Shown here piece after piece: positions 11,984 through 23,471 of a DNA stretch of 64,000 bases. Source of the DNA: Cyrtodaria siliqua (taxonomy: Eukaryota > Mollusca > Bivalvia > Adapedonta > Hiatellidae); NCBI GenBank assembly GCA_037043455.1, contig JAWPHD010007151.1:60001-124000 (forward strand), read 5' to 3'. The position numbers and the translations under genes are program-made. The notes under the pieces were generated by a model, which was not told the DNA's origin, did no database searches, and saw nothing but the letters and a program-made list of their open reading frames with translations. How positions within the stretch are numbered: the first letter of the stretch is position 1; each line of letters begins with the position of its first letter.

Positions 11984-12630
11984 ACTTTGGTATAATCTGT
12001 TGTTTCTGGTGTTTTTTTAAGCCTAGAGTATATAATTATATTGATGTGGTTAAATGAGGGTTATATATATTGATGTGGTGAAATGAGGGTAATATATGAA
12101 ATGAGGGTTATATATATTGATGTGGTGAAATGAGGGTTATATATATTGATGTGGTGAAATGAGGGTTATATATATTGATGTGGTGAAATGAGAGTTATAT
12201 ATATTGATGTGGTAAAATGAGGGTTATATATTGATGTGGTGAAATGAGGGTTATATATATTGATGTGGTGACATGAGGGTTATACATATTGATGTGGTGA
12301 AATGAGTTATATATATTGATGTGGTGAAATGAGGGTTACAATTATTGATGTGGTTAAATGAGGGTTATGTGTATTGAAGTTGTGAATTGAGGGTTATAGA
12401 TATTGATGTGATGAAATGAGGGTTATATATATTGATGTGGTGACATGAGGGTTATACATATTGATGTAGTGAAATGAGTTATATATATTGATGTGGTGAA
12501 ATGAGGGTTATATATATTGATGTGGTGACATGACGGTTATATATACTGATGTGGTTAAATGAGGGTTATATATATTAATGTGGTGAAATGAGGGTTATAT
12601 ATATTGATGTGGTGAAATGAGGGTTAGATA

Positions 12631-13421
12631 CTTGTTAGAGGCCAGTTTCCGTCCAAGCCCAGTTCCCGTCATTCTCATTTAAAAAACGTTTTCACACTGC
12701 AAATTACTTGCGCGATGTCACTTATTGTCAGACATTTATAACTGAAGATTGGAAACAGGAAAAACAACCAAAAAGTAAACAAGCAGTACAAAAACGAAAC
12801 GGATTTCTCCGAAAAATGTGTTTACTTCCAAATATGGCGTTGGGGTGGCGCGCGCATACTGCCGCATAATTAACTATTAAAAAAATAACACTGTAATGAC
12901 GTCATATTTTTATCACTCTACCGTGATTATATAGTTTAACCAAAGAGAAGCAACTCGTACAACCTGTATCTGTTTGATTTACACAGAGTTGCCCATCTTT
13001 ACAGTGTAATTGTCGTCGTTGAACATTTTACATTGACGTTACCAGGCGCATTGTTATAACGATCGAGGTGACTGATGGAACAATGCAAACATACCATTTT
13101 TACAATGAAATTGTTGAATAGACTTGCAAACAAGTTTCTAATTCATAAAAGTTTACTGTATCTTGACCTAGTTGAATCAATCACTCGATAAAATACATGA
13201 CGGAAACTGGGCTTGTAAACAAAATGATTTCTCAGTTTTAGTCTATTTATAAAAACGTCACATGCCACTTCGATAATTTATATAAAACAAAATTCTTTTG
13301 TATAAAATTTCCAGGAAGAGGTAACCTAATAGAGAATAGAGTAAAAATGGTCAGGATACATAGATTTGTCTGAAAAATTAGTTTATGTTTACATAAGTGA
13401 CGGAAAGTGGCCCCCGACGAG
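12631..13421. mobile_element. 791-bp MITE with 23-bp imperfect TIRs
   Basis: The left end is CTTGTTAGAGGCCAGTTTCC plus GTC. The right end reads, in reverse complement, CTCGTCGGGGGCCACTTTCC plus GTC, so 18 of 23 positions match. A subterminal inverted pair also exists (AAGCCCAGTTCCCGTCAT near 12654 and its inverse near 13197). It interrupts the 27-bp minisatellite at TA. No coding frame. Confidence 0.7.
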
Positions 13422-14614
13422 TATATTGATGTGGTAAAATTAGGGTTATATATATTGATGTGGTGAAATGAGGGTTATATATATATTGATGTGGTGAAAG
13501 GAGAGTTATATATATTGATGTGATGAAATGAGGGTTATATATATTGATGTGGTTAAATGAGGGTTATATATATTGATGTGGTGAAATGAGGGTTGTATAT
13601 ATATTGATGTGAAATGAGAGTTATATATATTGATGTGGTGAAATGAGGGTTATATATATATTGAAGTGGTGAAATGAGGGTTATATATATTGATGTGGTG
13701 AAATGAGGGTTATATATATTGATGTGGTTAAATGAGTTATATATATTGATGTGGTGAAATGAGGGTTATATATATATTGATGTGGTGAAATGAGGGTTAT
13801 ATATATATTGATGTGGTGAAATGAGGGTTATATATATTGATGTGGTGAAATGAGGGTTATATATATTGATGTGGTGAAATGAGGGTTATATATATTGATG
13901 TGGTTAAATGAGTTATATATATTGATGTGGTGACATGAGGGTTATACTTATTGATGTGGTTAAATGAGTTATATATATTGATGTGGTGAAATGAGGGTTA
14001 TATATATTGATGTGGTGAAATGAGGGTTATATGTGTTGATGTGGTGAAATGAGGGATATATATATTGATGTGGTTAAATTAGGGTTATATATATTGATGT
14101 AGTGAAATGAGGGTTATATATATTGATGTGGTTAAATGAGGGTTATATATATTGATGTGGTGAAATGAGGGTTATATATATTGATGTTGTGGAATGAGGG
14201 TTATATATATTGTTATGGTGAAATGAGGGTTATATATATATTGATGTGGTGAAATGAGGGTTATATATATTGATGTGGTGAAATGAGGGTTATATATATT
14301 GATGTGGTTAAATGAGTTATATATATTGATGTGGTGACATGAGGGTTATACTTATTGATGTGGTTAAATGAGTTATATATATTGATGTGGTGAAATGAGG
14401 GTTATATATATTGATGTGGTGAAATGAGGGTTATATGTGTTGATGTGGTGAAATGAGGGTTATATATATTGATGTGGTTAAATTAGGGTTATATATATTG
14501 ATGTAGTGAAATGAGGGTTATATATATTGATGTGGTTAAATGAGGGTTATATATATTGATGTGGTGAAATGAGGGTTATATATATTGATGTGGTTAAATG
14601 AGAGTTATATATAG

Positions 14615-16513
14615 AGGATCTTATATGTGATGTCGTAACATCGCGTCTCACACATAACGTTGCGTATATAGAGGATCTTAAACGAGTTCCCATTTCATAT
14701 AAGATTTATGAAACGAGTTATGAATTATTTTCATTTTAACGAGCCTTTTGGCGAGTTAAAATTAAAAATAATTCATAACGATCGAGTTAAAGATCCTTTT
14801 TATCACATAACATTGCAATCAAATGAGTAAAAATTAATTCAGATGGACATAGAACCGCCACGACGTCAGACACACTTTAGCGCCAAAACGTCATAAAATA
14901 TGTGACATCGTAACGTCGCGTCTCACACATAACATTGCGTATAAAAGAGTTTGTGTTTTACCTCTTTACAAAATAGCAGTTTACGCCAACTTTTTAACAA
15001 ACCAACAACAATGTTTTGTATAACGTGCATTTTTAGCTCGACTATTCGAAGAATAAGAGAGCTTATGTAATCACACCGGGGTCGGCGTCGGCGTCGGCAT
15101 CCCACATCAAGGTTTGCGTGTAAGCTGTGTTTACAAGTCTATATCTCTTACATTTCTTATCCTACCACAACCAAATTTGTTCATGGGCTTCCTTGTAGCA
15201 TTATCTTAAGGGCTGAATAAGCAATTTTGGTTCCTGTCACCCATGGGCTCCCATGGAACGCAAATTATGATGTTAAAATGTGCCCCATTTCACATCAAAT
15301 TTTGCATGTAAGCTGTGTTTACAAGTCTATATCTCTTACAATTCTTACCCTAGCACAACAAAATTTGGCCATTAGCTTCCTTATAGCATTATCGTAAGGG
15401 CTGCTTCAGTAATTTTGGTTCCTGTAACCCCTGGGATCCCATGGAACCCAAATTCTGATAGCCCTTAAAATATGTCTGTTTCACATCAAATTTTGGGTGT
15501 AAGCTGTGTTTACAGATCTATATCTCTTACATTTTTTGTCCTAGCTGAACTTACTTTTGGAATTGGTTTCCTTATAGTATGTTGTAAAGGGTTGGATAAG
15601 TATTTTTTGTCTTCTGCAAATTCTGGGCTCCCATTGAACCCAAATGGTGATGGCCCATAAAATGTGCAATAAATGCAGATCTAAGCATGTATATATTTTG
15701 GTTTGGGATTTGTGTATAGCATTATGCATCTTATTACTTCACCCATATTGGATCAAGGGCTTTCACCTCTTCTCCCCCCCCCCCCCACCCCACCCCACAC
15801 TTTTTTATTTTTATTTTATTTTATTTTTTACATATTTCTATGTTGTTTTAGTCAATTCTTACACATGTATTTTGCAACCCTCCTGCCTCCACCACCCCCC
15901 CCCTTCCCCCGCCTCTCACCCCACCCACTCACGACCCACACTTGAATTTTTTATTTTATTTTTTAAAATATTTCTGTGTTGTTTTAGTCAGTTCTACACA
16001 TATATGTTGCAACCCTCCCCGCCCCCACCACCCCAGCCCCCCTCCTCTCACCCCATCCCCCCACCCACCCCTCCCCAGACTTGAAACTTTTTTCTTTTTT
16101 TTTACATATTTCTGTGAGCTTTTGTCAATTCTTACACATATGTTGCAATCCTCCCTGCCCCACCACCCCACCCCACTCCTCTCACCACATCCCCCACCCC
16201 CCCCCCCCCAACAACCCCGCCCCAGACTTTATTTTTTTTCTGATGGTATATACTAGCTATAAATGTATTATTCTCCGAAAAATCGAATAGTCGAGCTGCG
16301 CTGTTCTCCGACAGCTCTTGTTTTTATAAGCTGTCACAAATAATAAGTTTATGACTCGGATCCGATTGAATTAGTATTAAATAAAATAGTTTCAGTTAAT
16401 AAACTTGCGTAGTGTTACAGGTTTAACTGAACCAATCAAAATCGTTCCAGGTTGTATGACACGTGAATATTAAATGGGTGTTTTACACTGCTAACAAGGG
16501 ACGTTATGTGATA
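14615..16513 (-). mobile_element. Transposable element J, minus copy with nested insertion
   Basis: Reverse complement of the element at 9372, plus a longer palindromic section (14683-14800) around AACGAGCCTTTTGGCGAGTT. It interrupts the 27-bp minisatellite, which resumes at 16514, and is itself interrupted by element K at about 15033-16319. Confidence 0.6.
15033..16319. mobile_element. Element K nested in element J
   Basis: Starts AGCTCGACTATTCGAAG. The inverse motif TCGAATAGTCGAGCT lies at about 16283-16297, 22 bp inside the right end (...CGACAGCTCTTG). T-runs flank it. The left part has three ~188-bp units (15105, 15293, 15482; GTAAGCTGTGTTTACAAGTC). The right part has ~130-bp units alternating C-rich and T-rich strands (15775-16235). 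No coding frame. Open frames in the C/T-rich part are compositional. Confidence 0.55.
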
Positions 16514-16645
16514 AATATTGATGTGATGAAATGTGAGTTATATATATTGATGTGGTGAAATGAGGGTTATATATATTGATGTGTTGAAATGAGGGTTTCT
16601 AAGTATATATATTGATGTGATAACGAGGGTTTTTAAATATGCATG

Positions 16646-18281
16646 AACATTATGTACATCAATAGATTTATACTATATTACTATAAAGTGTTTGATAATG
16701 TTATAGTTACTGAGAACTGTCAAATATTTGACAGTAAAATGCAGTGTACATACGTTATTATTAAAAATACAATCTAAGTTGTTGTATACTGTTAGTAAGT
16801 AATACAATATTTTTCTCATGATACAATTTCCATTTGTATTAAATAAGTCTGTGCTAGTAACACTATACAAAAAATAAATAAACTAAATTTTCATCAAGTA
16901 CATTGTTTTATTTCATGATGTGTCCATTTCTTGTCCATCTTACTGTGCTGCTACAAAATGAGCCTCTCAGAGATGCAGCTGTTCCACATTAGCACTGGCC
17001 ACTTTTATTCCAGTCAATTTGTTAGGGGTCATTAAAAGGCTGCTACCTGGGGAGTTTGTAACTGTAGCATGATGTTATCTCTGGCTCTGATCCGAGCTGA
17101 TTTTGCACCTTGTGGGGGAGACTAATATACAAAATGTTACTGCTAAAATTTCATGTGATTCTCATATGAATCAGATTTCATGTGATATTCATATGAAAGT
17201 TGTTACATACGATTCTCAAATTAAACCTATCATTTCATATAAAATGTTTCATATGAAAATCATATGAAACAATTTCCATATGATTTTCATATGAAAATCA
17301 TATGATTTTCATATGCATATCCTTTCATATGATATTCATATGAAAGTTGTAACATATGATTCTCATATGAAACCTATCATATGATTTTCATATAAAATGT
17401 TTCATATGAAAATCATATGAAACAATTTCCATATGATTTTCATATGAAAATCATTTTCATATGCATATCCTTTCATATGATTTTCATATGTGGCAAGTTT
17501 GCCTATGTATAACAGATACAGCTTTGAAACTTTGCTTGAGCACGATATTTCCTGACGCAGGACATGCAATACTGGTTTCCACCGAGGAAAATCTCATGAC
17601 CAGACCTACGTGACAAAAATCAGTGTCAAACATTCAAAAAAACAAACTGTATTATATCTTACCACTACAAACCACTTCTTCCGAATACATGTCCACCTAC
17701 CCCAGCCATTTGTCATAGTACACATTTGACTGATCATATCAGCTTCTTTTTTTTATATTTGCTTTACTTAATTCAAACTACCTCAACATTCTAAATATCT
17801 TCATAACATTCTGGAAATAGATATCATCAGCAATTAATGCAAACACTTAAATATGTTTTGATATCTTAAGTATGTGCCTTTGTTCTCAAGTTACTATTGC
17901 TTACTGTTGCCTTATAACTTTTTATACTTTTTAAAATATTTCTACATTTTTGTTTTATATAATAAAAAATTGCGAATAAATACACATGTTTGTTTCCTCT
18001 TTCCTTTTGAAAACATTCTGCATCCCCACCCATCAGTTTCTTCTTGTCCTTAATTATTATAAAGTTTATTCGGAGTGTATGATGACGAGACATTAGTAAA
18101 GGCATGTACACACGATTATTTAGAAAAAATAACATGAACAAAAACAGCAACAACAAAAAGAAACAAAAAGGGGTGTATGTTGGCTAAAGATGTACATATG
18201 GGGTGCAACGTCGATTTTAACAATCATTCAGTTATATCACGACGGTGTCTACTTGTAGAAGTGCGTGCCTCAACCGGTATA
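16646..18281. other. Intergenic, little seen besides the palindromic repeat
   Basis: Around 17555-17640, ACTGGTTTCCACCGAGGAAA and an AAACAAAC end vaguely recall SINE family 1, too degenerate to call. Confidence 0.35.
17150..17492. repeat. Palindromic CATATGA/TTTTCATATG repeat
   Basis: Dense iterations of CATATGAAAATCATATG, which is nearly self-complementary. A longer block (GTTGTAACATATGATTCTCA ... TATCCTTTCATATG) occurs twice. It can fold extensively. Confidence 0.75.
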
Positions 18282-18616
18282 TTCTTTTGTTGCTCTGACA
18301 TCTGCCAGGTCACTGGGTACTAACTTTGTGGTTTTCTATGCTTTTCGTTAGAGGATAAAGCCTGGCGGGGAATTCCTTATTTGCACTGACCCGTTTGATT
18401 GCAAAAATGAGGTTTGGTGCACCCTGGAACCCTAGTTTTAACCCACATCGGCCTTTTATCAGTAACCCTTCCAAGGCGGTTCCCCTGTTGTCAACCCTTT
18501 TATGTTTTCGGTGTGCTTTACTTTTAATTTTAAATACATATTCATCCATCCAAGTGTTGTTTGTTTTGAATGCGTGTTTTCGGGTGACAGCGTTTTGTGA
18601 ATATATACGTTTATAG
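18282..18616 (+). mobile_element. Retroelement 3'-UTR fragment, copy E
   Basis: Plus-oriented fragment matching the 3' UTR of the YLDD-RT family: GTTGCTCTGACATCTGCCAG, then GAGGTTTGGTGCACCCTGGA and CCAAGGCGGTTCCCCTGTTG. Its 3' end is replaced by a SINE fragment at 18617. Confidence 0.5.
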
Positions 18617-18815
18617 TGCTGCCACACTGGAATACCATGCTTCAGACATGTCATAAAGTACCCCAACCAGTCACATCCTACTAAAAACGGGACTACTAGT
18701 CCTAAAACTACTCTTTATATGCGCAACGTCAACCAATGGAGCTACTAGTATACTTTTCTGAAATATTTGGTGTGACCCTGCCGGAGATCGAACACAACCC
18801 ACGATACTTACGGGT
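18617..18815 (-). mobile_element. SINE family 2 fragment, minus strand
   Basis: Plus-strand TGCTGCCACACTGGAATACC and GACCCTGCCGGAGATCGAAC are the reverse complements of the body and box B of family 2. Confidence 0.55.
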
Positions 18816-19639
18816 AAATTTAATTAAAACTCGGATATTCAAACATACCATTTGAGTAACCAGTAAAGTGGAGTTCCTGATTTCCAGATGCACCCTCTGT
18901 AACTGGATTAACAGTTTGAAGATGTGAATGTTTAACTCAAATGTTGATGCTGCAAAAAGACATATCACAGTTTTAGTTATCTTTGTTGCTGCTAGTATTT
19001 GGTATCAAATTTCAAAAACATACATGTGCCCACTAAAGGGAATTTTGCACTTATATCGTGTTTGTCTTTTCAGACGCTTCATTATACTTATTTATATGAC
19101 AAAGTACAATGTAAGTATAATTCTGTGCCAAAGTGGACTTTGTAATAACATATTGTCCTGGAGCAAGAGCATCACAGTGCGTATGTGTTTCAGTCAAACA
19201 GATTAATTCCAGTTTAGAAACCGTATCCGACCGCCCAAGTAATAAATTTCACCAAAATGCCAGACATTTATAAATGTATATCGCAGATATTGTTGTAGTG
19301 AAATAACATGTTATACCTTCAAATCCAAGAGAAAACTTCAAACGATACATTTTACACACCTGTAAATGTAAAAACAACAACATACATTCATATGTATTCA
19401 TTTATTAACAAACCAGAATAAAATAAAATACACTGAATGTTTAGAGTTTACATTGAACTTAATTTGTCCGATGTTCTCTGTTTCTTTTCAAAATTTCAAT
19501 ATTTCGTTTTGAATCTAGGAAAAAACACAAATTGACCTGTAATGCAAGAGTAGATAATTATTTCGCTATACTATGTCACTTTAATAATATATTTACGTAC
19601 TCCTCACTTGCAATAATCTAAGCCTCATGTTTTTATTCG

Positions 19640-19715
19640 GATACACATGACTTTATGTCCGTCTTGGCGCCATATAACCTACATTGTGTAGCGGCGCCGT
19701 AAATTCCAATTCAGT
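19640..19715 (+). mobile_element. GGCGCC-tail SINE fragment
   Basis: TTGGCGCCATATAACCTACA and GGCGCCGTAAATTCCAATTC match the 3' ends of the elements at 4983 and 10485. Only the tail is present. Confidence 0.45.
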
Positions 19716-19924
19716 ACGATTGGATTATTATGTGCGTTATATGCGTACATAATCAAGCATTTAGTTCAGATTTATTTTTTAACATATAATATTTTGCAAA
19801 CTATTTACAGATATAAAAGTAAAAGGTATGCTATATTGTGAAATAAGTATATAGACATGTCACGTTCAACGTGGTACTAGACATTATTGCAGCAACTTGG
19901 AAGCTGTGCATGTGAGAAGGTTCT

Positions 19925-20035
19925 ATGACCATACCGCATTTTTTTATATCGATGTAAATGGAGGAAATGGAATGTCTATTACTGCTGGTAGCATAAAACC
20001 TTTTAGTTCTATAACATAAAACGTCAAACAATATT
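19925..20035 (+). mobile_element. Degenerate GGCGCC-tail SINE
   Basis: TATCGATGTAAATGGAGGAA and AATGTCTATTACTGCTGGTA align by eye with the body of the copy at 10485, and a diverged AACCTTTTAG...CATAAAACG tail follows. Confidence 0.35.
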
Positions 20036-20639
20036 TAAATCTTTCATGGAGACATTTAATTTATATCAATTTTGATTTTTTGCATTTTTACTTAAGTTCA
20101 TTTCCCGTTAGCAAATTCAGAAATCTATACCAGAAGTATTTCGTGGTGTTTGTTGTTGCTAAATGATAAAATAAACAGTAAAAAAAACACAACATCCTAC
20201 TTGTATCTCGTGTGTGATATTCACCAGTAATCATCACTGTCGTTCGAAATAAAAATCGTCTTCACAAAAATATTGATGCGGCAGCCATGTTGGTTTTGAA
20301 AGACGTGGGTTTGTAAAATAGTAGAAATATTTTAGACGAAACGGATTTTAATGATTATTTTCTTGTACGAAAAGGAAAGATGTGCGTTTATACCGTATAT
20401 AAAATAATATAGAAGTATAAATCGAGTGGTTTATAATGTCTACCTATTTTCCAATGATCAGCGCATTAATTGGGCTATATAAATTATAAATATATGTAAC
20501 ATGTGTATTATCACTTTTAGAGGATATGGAGCGTACAAATAATCCGAAAAACATGTCCCTTTTTAATGTGAGATACATCGCTGAAATACCGGCCCCATCC
20601 ACCACATTCCATGCCCTATGCACCAACTCCCCCTCATCC

Positions 20640-20699
20640 TTTCCACCTGAACCCTCCCCCGCCCCACCCCACCCAAACACACCAACCACCAACCAACCA

Positions 20700-20749
<50 letters not shown>

Positions 20750-21445
20750 GGGGGGGAACGACGTTTTTTGCCAATTGTTAGTGGGGCGTAGGTCTTTATT
20801 TAGGTCATAAACGTAGGTTTTAGGAGGTGAAGGGCGCGCGCCGGCTCCGCACGTCAAGTGAATCCGCCCTTGCCATTCCACTCCCGCACCCCAATCCAGC
20901 CTGCAGCTTGTGTTTTTTTTTTGTGCCCAAATCATGAACCATCCACAATCTATTCCCTTCACATACCCCTCCCCCCCCCTCAACCCCACACACATACAAC
21001 CTTTCACTTACACCTCACCTTTCACCCCGACAGACACAAAACAAAAAAACAAAACAAATTGGCCAACGTTTTTTGTCAATTCTTAGTGCGGCGTACGGCT
21101 GCTTATTTGGGGAATGGGGGTGGGGGGCGATAAAGGTAGGCCCTACTACAAATTGCGAAAAAAACGTTGTTTTTTTGGGGTATGGGGGCGCTTTTATGGG
21201 GATGGAAGGCGCGCGCCCACTCACAAACACACTCACAGCCAAAAAAAATACATGCCCAAAGTTTGGGAAATTTTGAGTGGGGCGTAGGCATTTCTAGCGT
21301 AAATGTACGCCCCGCAAGAAAATCGCCTTTCTTTATTATTATTTCTTGCATGTTTTAGATACGGACGTTGATGGCTCCGCCGTTTATCCCCCCCCGCCCC
21401 CCCCCTCCCCCCCACCACACACACACACACACACACACACTTTCT
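20640..21445. repeat. Low-complexity region with two diverged copies of a GGGGCG repeat
   Basis: GTTTTTTGCCAATTGTTAGT (20764) and GTTTTTTGTCAATTCTTAGT (21068) start two related segments that both reach GGCGCGCGCC. The region ends in poly-C and (CA)n (21416-21440). Open frames here are compositional. Confidence 0.55.
20702..20744 (+). repeat. (GA)n microsatellite in G/C-rich low-complexity region
   Basis: About 21 GA units, preceded by a CCCC/ACC-rich tract and followed by a G run. Confidence 0.9.
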
Positions 21446-21499
21446 ATAACTGAAATGTATAATGCATTGGCAAACGGCATAATTCATATTCAACAAATG

Positions 21500-21965
21500 T
21501 GGATATGACATATGTTAGGCAAGCGGGACAATTCCCATTCACTTCCCATTCACCCACTTTCATTGCTGTCAACTTTTCACTGCCAATTGCATATGACATA
21601 TTTACGCAATCGGGACAATTCGCATTGAACACATTTCTTCGATGTGAGTATGTCATTGGCAACTGCAGATGGCATGTGTTTGGCAAGCGGGACAATTCAC
21701 ATTCACCTAGTTTCATAGCTGTCAACTTGGCACTGGAGCCAGGAGACGACATGTGTTTGGCACTGGAGACGACATGTGTTTGGCAAGCGGGACAATTCCC
21801 ATTCACCCAGTTTCATTGCTGTCAACTTGGCACTGGCAACTGGCTATGACATAAGTTAGGCAAGCGGGACAATTCCCATTCACACAGATGTATTGCTGTC
21901 AACTTGGTACTAGCAACTAGAGATGGCATATGTTAGGCAAGCGGGACAATTCCCATTTACCCACT
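21500..21965 (+). repeat. ~70-bp minisatellite
   Basis: About seven diverged units of TTAGGCAAGCGGGACAATTC, CCATTCACCCACTTTCATTG and CTGTCAACTTGGCACTGG. It abuts the RecQ-like remnant. Confidence 0.8.
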
Positions 21966-21995
21966 TTCATGTCCGCATGTTCACACAATATTACT

Positions 21996-22860
21996 TTAAT
22001 TAGAAAGGAAATGTTGCACATTGAGTGAAACACGTTCTGAGCATTTGCATTTCTTGCAACAAATGTAACAACATGTACAGCACTGACACTTGCATACATC
22101 AGTTTCACATGTAGAACACGGCTTTCTTTCTAATACAGTTTTGTCTCCAACAGTCAATATATCCAGAATTTCTTGTCGGAAGCAATTATAGTCTTTTCTT
22201 TTTTTAAAAGATCAGAAATGTCCTTTTTGGTCGTCTTTAAGAGAAGAGTAATACCGTCAGAGAATCAGACTAAACCCCACTCGTCCGTCGCGTGCACATC
22301 TGCCTGCTTCCTGCCAATACGAGGTTACAGAGACCGGACAACCATAATGGACAACAAGATCAACATCTCTGATGTCAAGCCCCATTCCCAGTGCCACAGT
22401 TGCTATAACAATACGTATTGCACCATCCGTGTTTTTAAAACATCGTAAAATTTGATCTTTTGTCTCATCCTCAATTTTTTTATGGTACATTTCCACCAAA
22501 AGATGTTCGGCTTTTTGATTTTGTTCAGCATATGCGGCAATACCAAGATTGGATAATTGTGATAAATAGCTCCGAAAGAGTATCAATACCCCTGCAATAA
22601 ATTATTGTCTTCTTGCTTTTTTTCCTATTCAATCTGACATGGTCAATTAACCATTTTAAATTCTTCGCATGCGCCTTATTTTTTTTCTTTTTAGCGCACA
22701 AATAAATAGTTGGCCTATCGGCTGATTTTAAGTGTTCAACGTATACAATATTTCAGGTCATATAAGTACCAGTCAAGTGCTTACGTCAATGTTCTCCACC
22801 ATTGTCATGGATGGCTGTCTGTTACCAAAAACATCCTTCACATTCTATACATCTTTGGTT
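21996..22860 (-). pseudogene. RecQ-like DNA helicase remnant with Cys-rich tail
   Basis: Minus-strand frames carry, in order, NVKDVFGNRQPSMTMVENID (about 22840-22785), RPTIYLCAKKKKNKAHAKNL and KKTIIYCRGIDTL (to about 22590), then after a frameshift a helicase C-terminal block: QILRCFKNTDGAIRIVIATV, ALGMGLDIRDVDLVVHYGCP and SYWQEAGRCARDG (22590-22270). The last two match helicase motifs V and VI of RecQ/SF2 enzymes. A second frameshift leads to FRQEILDILTVGDKTVLERK and then PCSTCETDVCKCQCCTCCYI, with more Cys before a stop at 21996. This sits where RecQ proteins have their zinc-binding subdomain. The ATPase motifs I-III are absent. At least two frameshifts and an in-frame stop near 22780 mark it as broken. 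Such truncated RecQ-like copies in invertebrates are often repeat-borne, which is my inference. A ~70-bp minisatellite abuts its 3' end. Confidence 0.65.
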
Positions 22861-23471
22861 ATTTCTATTTCTTTCATTTAAGTAAGAACTAACTTTCTTT
22901 AACCTACGCATTTATTTCGATGAAATACTTATGTTTTTCACACAACAAATTGAAAATTACGACATGTACCGATATGGCTACGAAACATGTGTGGGTCGAA
23001 TAATATTAAATTCAATTTCGTTCATTTTTAATCCTTACATTCGACACAACCCGCTAGGCGGCCGATTCAACTTTACTTTACATTGTATGTGATAGGAAAA
23101 AAAGTTTAAATATGGAATTAAAACAGTAATTGGATTAATTTAATCACAGGTAGGTCACCTTTCAGTGACTTTTATGTTCATCTTTCACTATATATACATC
23201 ATTTGCAAAACATTCAATGGAAAACTACGAATTTAACGATTTTGGTTCCGACCTGAAATCAGGGCGGAAATTTGCTAACGGGAAATTTAGCTTAACGATT
23301 TAACCTCGGGATAAAGTGAAAATAATTTTATTTTTTTTATTTTTTATAAAACGTTGAAAATTGATGGTTATAATCCCGACGTTAAATATTATTGAACTAA
23401 AAACCTTTGTGTTTTTGAGCGTGCTGAAATCCAATTCAAAGGACGTCAATGCATTTATAATGTGAACTTAC

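Larger units (their letters stand above)
12031..16645 (+). repeat. 27-bp minisatellite, interrupted twice
   Basis: The unit is ATATATTGATGTGGTGAAAT plus GAGGGTT. Segments 12031-12630, 13422-14614 and 16514-16645 are separated by the MITE at 12631 and element J at 14615. A block with the variants GACATGAGGGTTATACTTA and TTATATGTGTTGATG recurs with offset 404 bp (13931 and 14335), about 15 units, a higher-order duplication. Confidence 0.9.
18816..20640. other. Intergenic, SINE tails only
   Basis: Apart from the SINE fragments at 19640 and 19925, no exon with supporting splice sites was found. Confidence 0.35.

Noticed and set aside
12031..14614. Telomere-like GGGTTA motifs
   Set aside because: GAGGGTTATAT is part of a 27-bp unit, not a hexamer array.
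15644..16290. Proline- and phenylalanine-rich open frames
   Set aside because: They follow the C-rich/T-rich ~130-bp repeats of element K and are compositional.
19831..20031. Minus-strand 66-residue frame with a possible acceptor
   Set aside because: The stretch aligns with the SINE-like element at 10485, so it is better explained as repeat.
20444..21351. Open frames up to 187 residues on both strands
   Set aside because: They span a (GA)n tract and poly-C/poly-G low-complexity sequence, and lack splice signals or family motifs.
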